64,000 bases of DNA from an uncultured Saprospiraceae bacterium (lineage in GTDB: Bacteria > Bacteroidota > Bacteroidia > Chitinophagales > Saprospiraceae), in NCBI GenBank assembly GCA_937921825.1, contig CAKZVK010000073.1, positions 52,238-116,237 of the forward strand, in the 5' to 3' direction. Position numbers and translations under genes: made by a program. Under the pieces are notes generated by a model. It had not been told where the DNA came from. It saw only the letters and a program-made list of their open reading frames with translations, and made no database searches. The stretch's first letter is position 1, and every line of letters starts with the position of its first letter. Below are positions 62,858-64,000 of this stretch, in pieces.

Positions 62858-63562
62858 TTAGGTTCTAGGTCTAGTAGTGACTCTTTCTATTCGTTTTTCG
62901 TAAGCCTCTCCTTGGAATATACGTTGTACAAATACTCCCGGCGTATGAATATGATTAGGATCAAGTTCTCCTGCAGGTACGAGTTCTTCTACTTCAGCGA
63001 CAGTGATTTTACCAGCCATTGCCATGACGGGATTGAAATTCTTTGCTGTTGCTTTATAGATTAAGTTTCCTGCTGTATCACCTTTCCAAGCCTTGACAAA
63101 AGCAAAATCTGCATGAAAAGCCATTTCCAAAATATGAGGCTTACCATTGAATTCTCTTACTTCTTTACCTTCTGCAACTTCTGTCCCATAACCTGCAGGT
63201 GTATAAAAAGCTGGAATGCCTGCTCCAGCAGCTCGACATCTTTCTGCGAGCGACCCTTGAGGCACTAAATCTACTTCTAGTTCTCCAGATAGCATCTGAC
63301 GTTCGAACTCTTTATTTTCTCCTACATAAGAAGAAATCATTTTCTTTATCTGCTTACCGACTAGTAGTAGTCCCAATCCAAAATCATCCACACCAGCATT
63401 ATTACTGATACAGGTTAGTCCAGTTACTTTACGACGAACCAACTCTAATATTGCATTCTCAGGAATACCACAAAGTCCAAAGCCTCCAACCATAAGAGTC
63501 ATATCACTTTGTACACCTTCGAGCGCCAGCTCTGCATTTTTCACTACCTTATTTAATGCCAT
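62858..63562 (-). CDS. scoA: 3-oxoacid CoA-transferase, subunit A
   Basis: The partner subunit, 234 residues. The glycine-rich CoA-binding motif is at [16 protein letters not shown] (the usual GGFG-x-x-G-x-P). It also has [14 protein letters not shown] and later [20 protein letters not shown]. It is the first gene of the pair and lies 126 nt after the aldehyde dehydrogenase stop, which may be in the same transcript. The ATG at 63562 gives [14 protein letters not shown], a normal N-terminus. Confidence 0.94.
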   Translation of the reverse strand: MALNKVVKNAELALEGVQSDMTLMVGGFGLCGIPENAILELVRRKVTGLTCISNNAGVDDFGLGLLLVGKQIKKMISSYVGENKEFERQMLSGELEVDLVPQGSLAERCRAAGAGIPAFYTPAGYGTEVAEGKEVREFNGKPHILEMAFHADFAFVKAWKGDTAGNLIYKATAKNFNPVMAMAGKITVAEVEELVPAGELDPNHIHTPGVFVQRIFQGEAYEKRIERVTTRPRT

Positions 63563-63688
63563 CTTATAATTTGTTGTCTCTTTGAAATCTTATAAAGACT
63601 AGTCATAAAAAATTCAAATTAGCTATTATTATTTACACATGTTATTCTACTGCTTGCAATTTCAAAACAATCAGAGGCTAACCCATAA

Positions 63689-64000
63689 TTACGAAAGCCA
63701 CTTGGTTACAAAAGCGAACTTTTTAAGTTTCCCCTTAGTATAGGGAGGGTAGAACTCCTTAAGTATATCAAAGGGTGCCCAATGGCGCTGTACAGCTTTA
63801 GCATTAGAAAAAGCTTGAAAACCAAAATAGCCATTGCCCTTACCAATGCCACTGTTATTGCTTCCACCAAATGGCAAATTAGGATTAGCATAATGCGTGG
63901 CAGAGTAATTGATCACCATGCCACCTGCACGAGTATTATTTTCTACATTCTGAATGTTCTTCTTATTCCTGCTGTAGATGTAGAGTGCTAAAGGTTTTTC
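63689..64000 (-). CDS. Aldehyde dehydrogenase, C-terminal part only
   Basis: A frame open to the right edge, so the gene starts outside the window. The visible 103 residues include the C-terminal signatures of aldehyde dehydrogenases: KPLALYIYS at the start, then TRAGGMVINYSATHYANPNL, PFGGSNNSGIGKGNGYFGFQ and AFSNAKAV. The end (KFAFVTKWLS) is short and resembles the fatty/coniferyl-aldehyde type that often has a membrane tail, but no hydrophobic tail is visible here. The catalytic cysteine would lie off the edge. It is upstream of the CoA-transferase genes on the same strand. Confidence 0.9.
   Translation of the reverse strand, partial: EKPLALYIYSRNKKNIQNVENNTRAGGMVINYSATHYANPNLPFGGSNNSGIGKGNGYFGFQAFSNAKAVQRHWAPFDILKEFYPPYTKGKLKKFAFVTKWLS

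Overview
The window looks like a chromosomal segment of a free-living member of the Bacteroidota, most likely a Saprospiria/Lewinella-like bacterium. The phylum call rests on type IX secretion (T9SS) sorting domains, PorP/SprF and PorE-like proteins, SprB repeats, a FecI/FecR/TonB-receptor/DUF4249 set, DUF4252 and DUF1599 proteins, and promoters of the Bacteroidota type (TTTG, about 19 nt, TAnnTTTG). The family-level call is inference from overall gene style. The DNA is AT-rich and evenly gene-dense. I see no transposase, integrase, phage gene or CRISPR array, so this is core chromosome with large surface-protein genes between housekeeping genes.

Layout. 1-2.6 kb: an unrecognised protein cut by the left edge, then glutamine synthetase and a small membrane protein. 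2.7-7.8 kb: a sigma factor, FecR anti-sigma factor, TonB-dependent receptor and DUF4249 lipoprotein that read as one regulated uptake or signalling unit. 8-16 kb: lpdA, a WG-repeat lipoprotein, coaD, pruA, a CHAP-rlmH-rhomboid operon and ffh. 16-20 kb: a secreted thioredoxin-fold/SprB/PKD protein with a T9SS tail. 20-25.5 kb: mutS, rpsP fused to a helix-hairpin-helix tail, and an unknown cytoplasmic protein. 25.5-33.9 kb (minus strand): a glycerophosphodiesterase, a lipoprotein, leuS and a 1333-residue mosaic T9SS protein. 34-43.8 kb: PorP/SprF-like, PorE-like and a 1992-residue type B T9SS protein in tandem. 43.8-51.8 kb: yajC, aroK, a membrane-anchored subtilase, trxB, a class II aldolase, dnaG and lysA. 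51.9-53.6 kb: a second ECF sigma/anti-sigma/DUF4252 operon. 53.7-61.7 kb: an LptF/LptG permease, yigZ, a DMT transporter, a DUF1599 protein, a DoxX-like protein, a small secreted protein, rarA and an AlkD-like protein. 61.8-62.0 kb: tRNA-Gly and tRNA-Leu behind a near-ideal promoter. 62.1-64 kb: both subunits of a CoA transferase and the end of an aldehyde dehydrogenase cut by the right edge.

Theme. Three very large proteins (1274, 1333 and 1992 residues) are built from beta-sandwich repeats and carry T9SS sorting tails. One of them sits directly behind its probable secretion partners. The strongest leads are the PorP-PorE-type B adhesin operon with an exact 326-residue internal duplication, the S16-helix-hairpin-helix fusion with a possible structured leader, the surface-exported thioredoxin-fold protein, and genes whose conserved N-termini lack a normal start codon (the DMT transporter and perhaps mutS).
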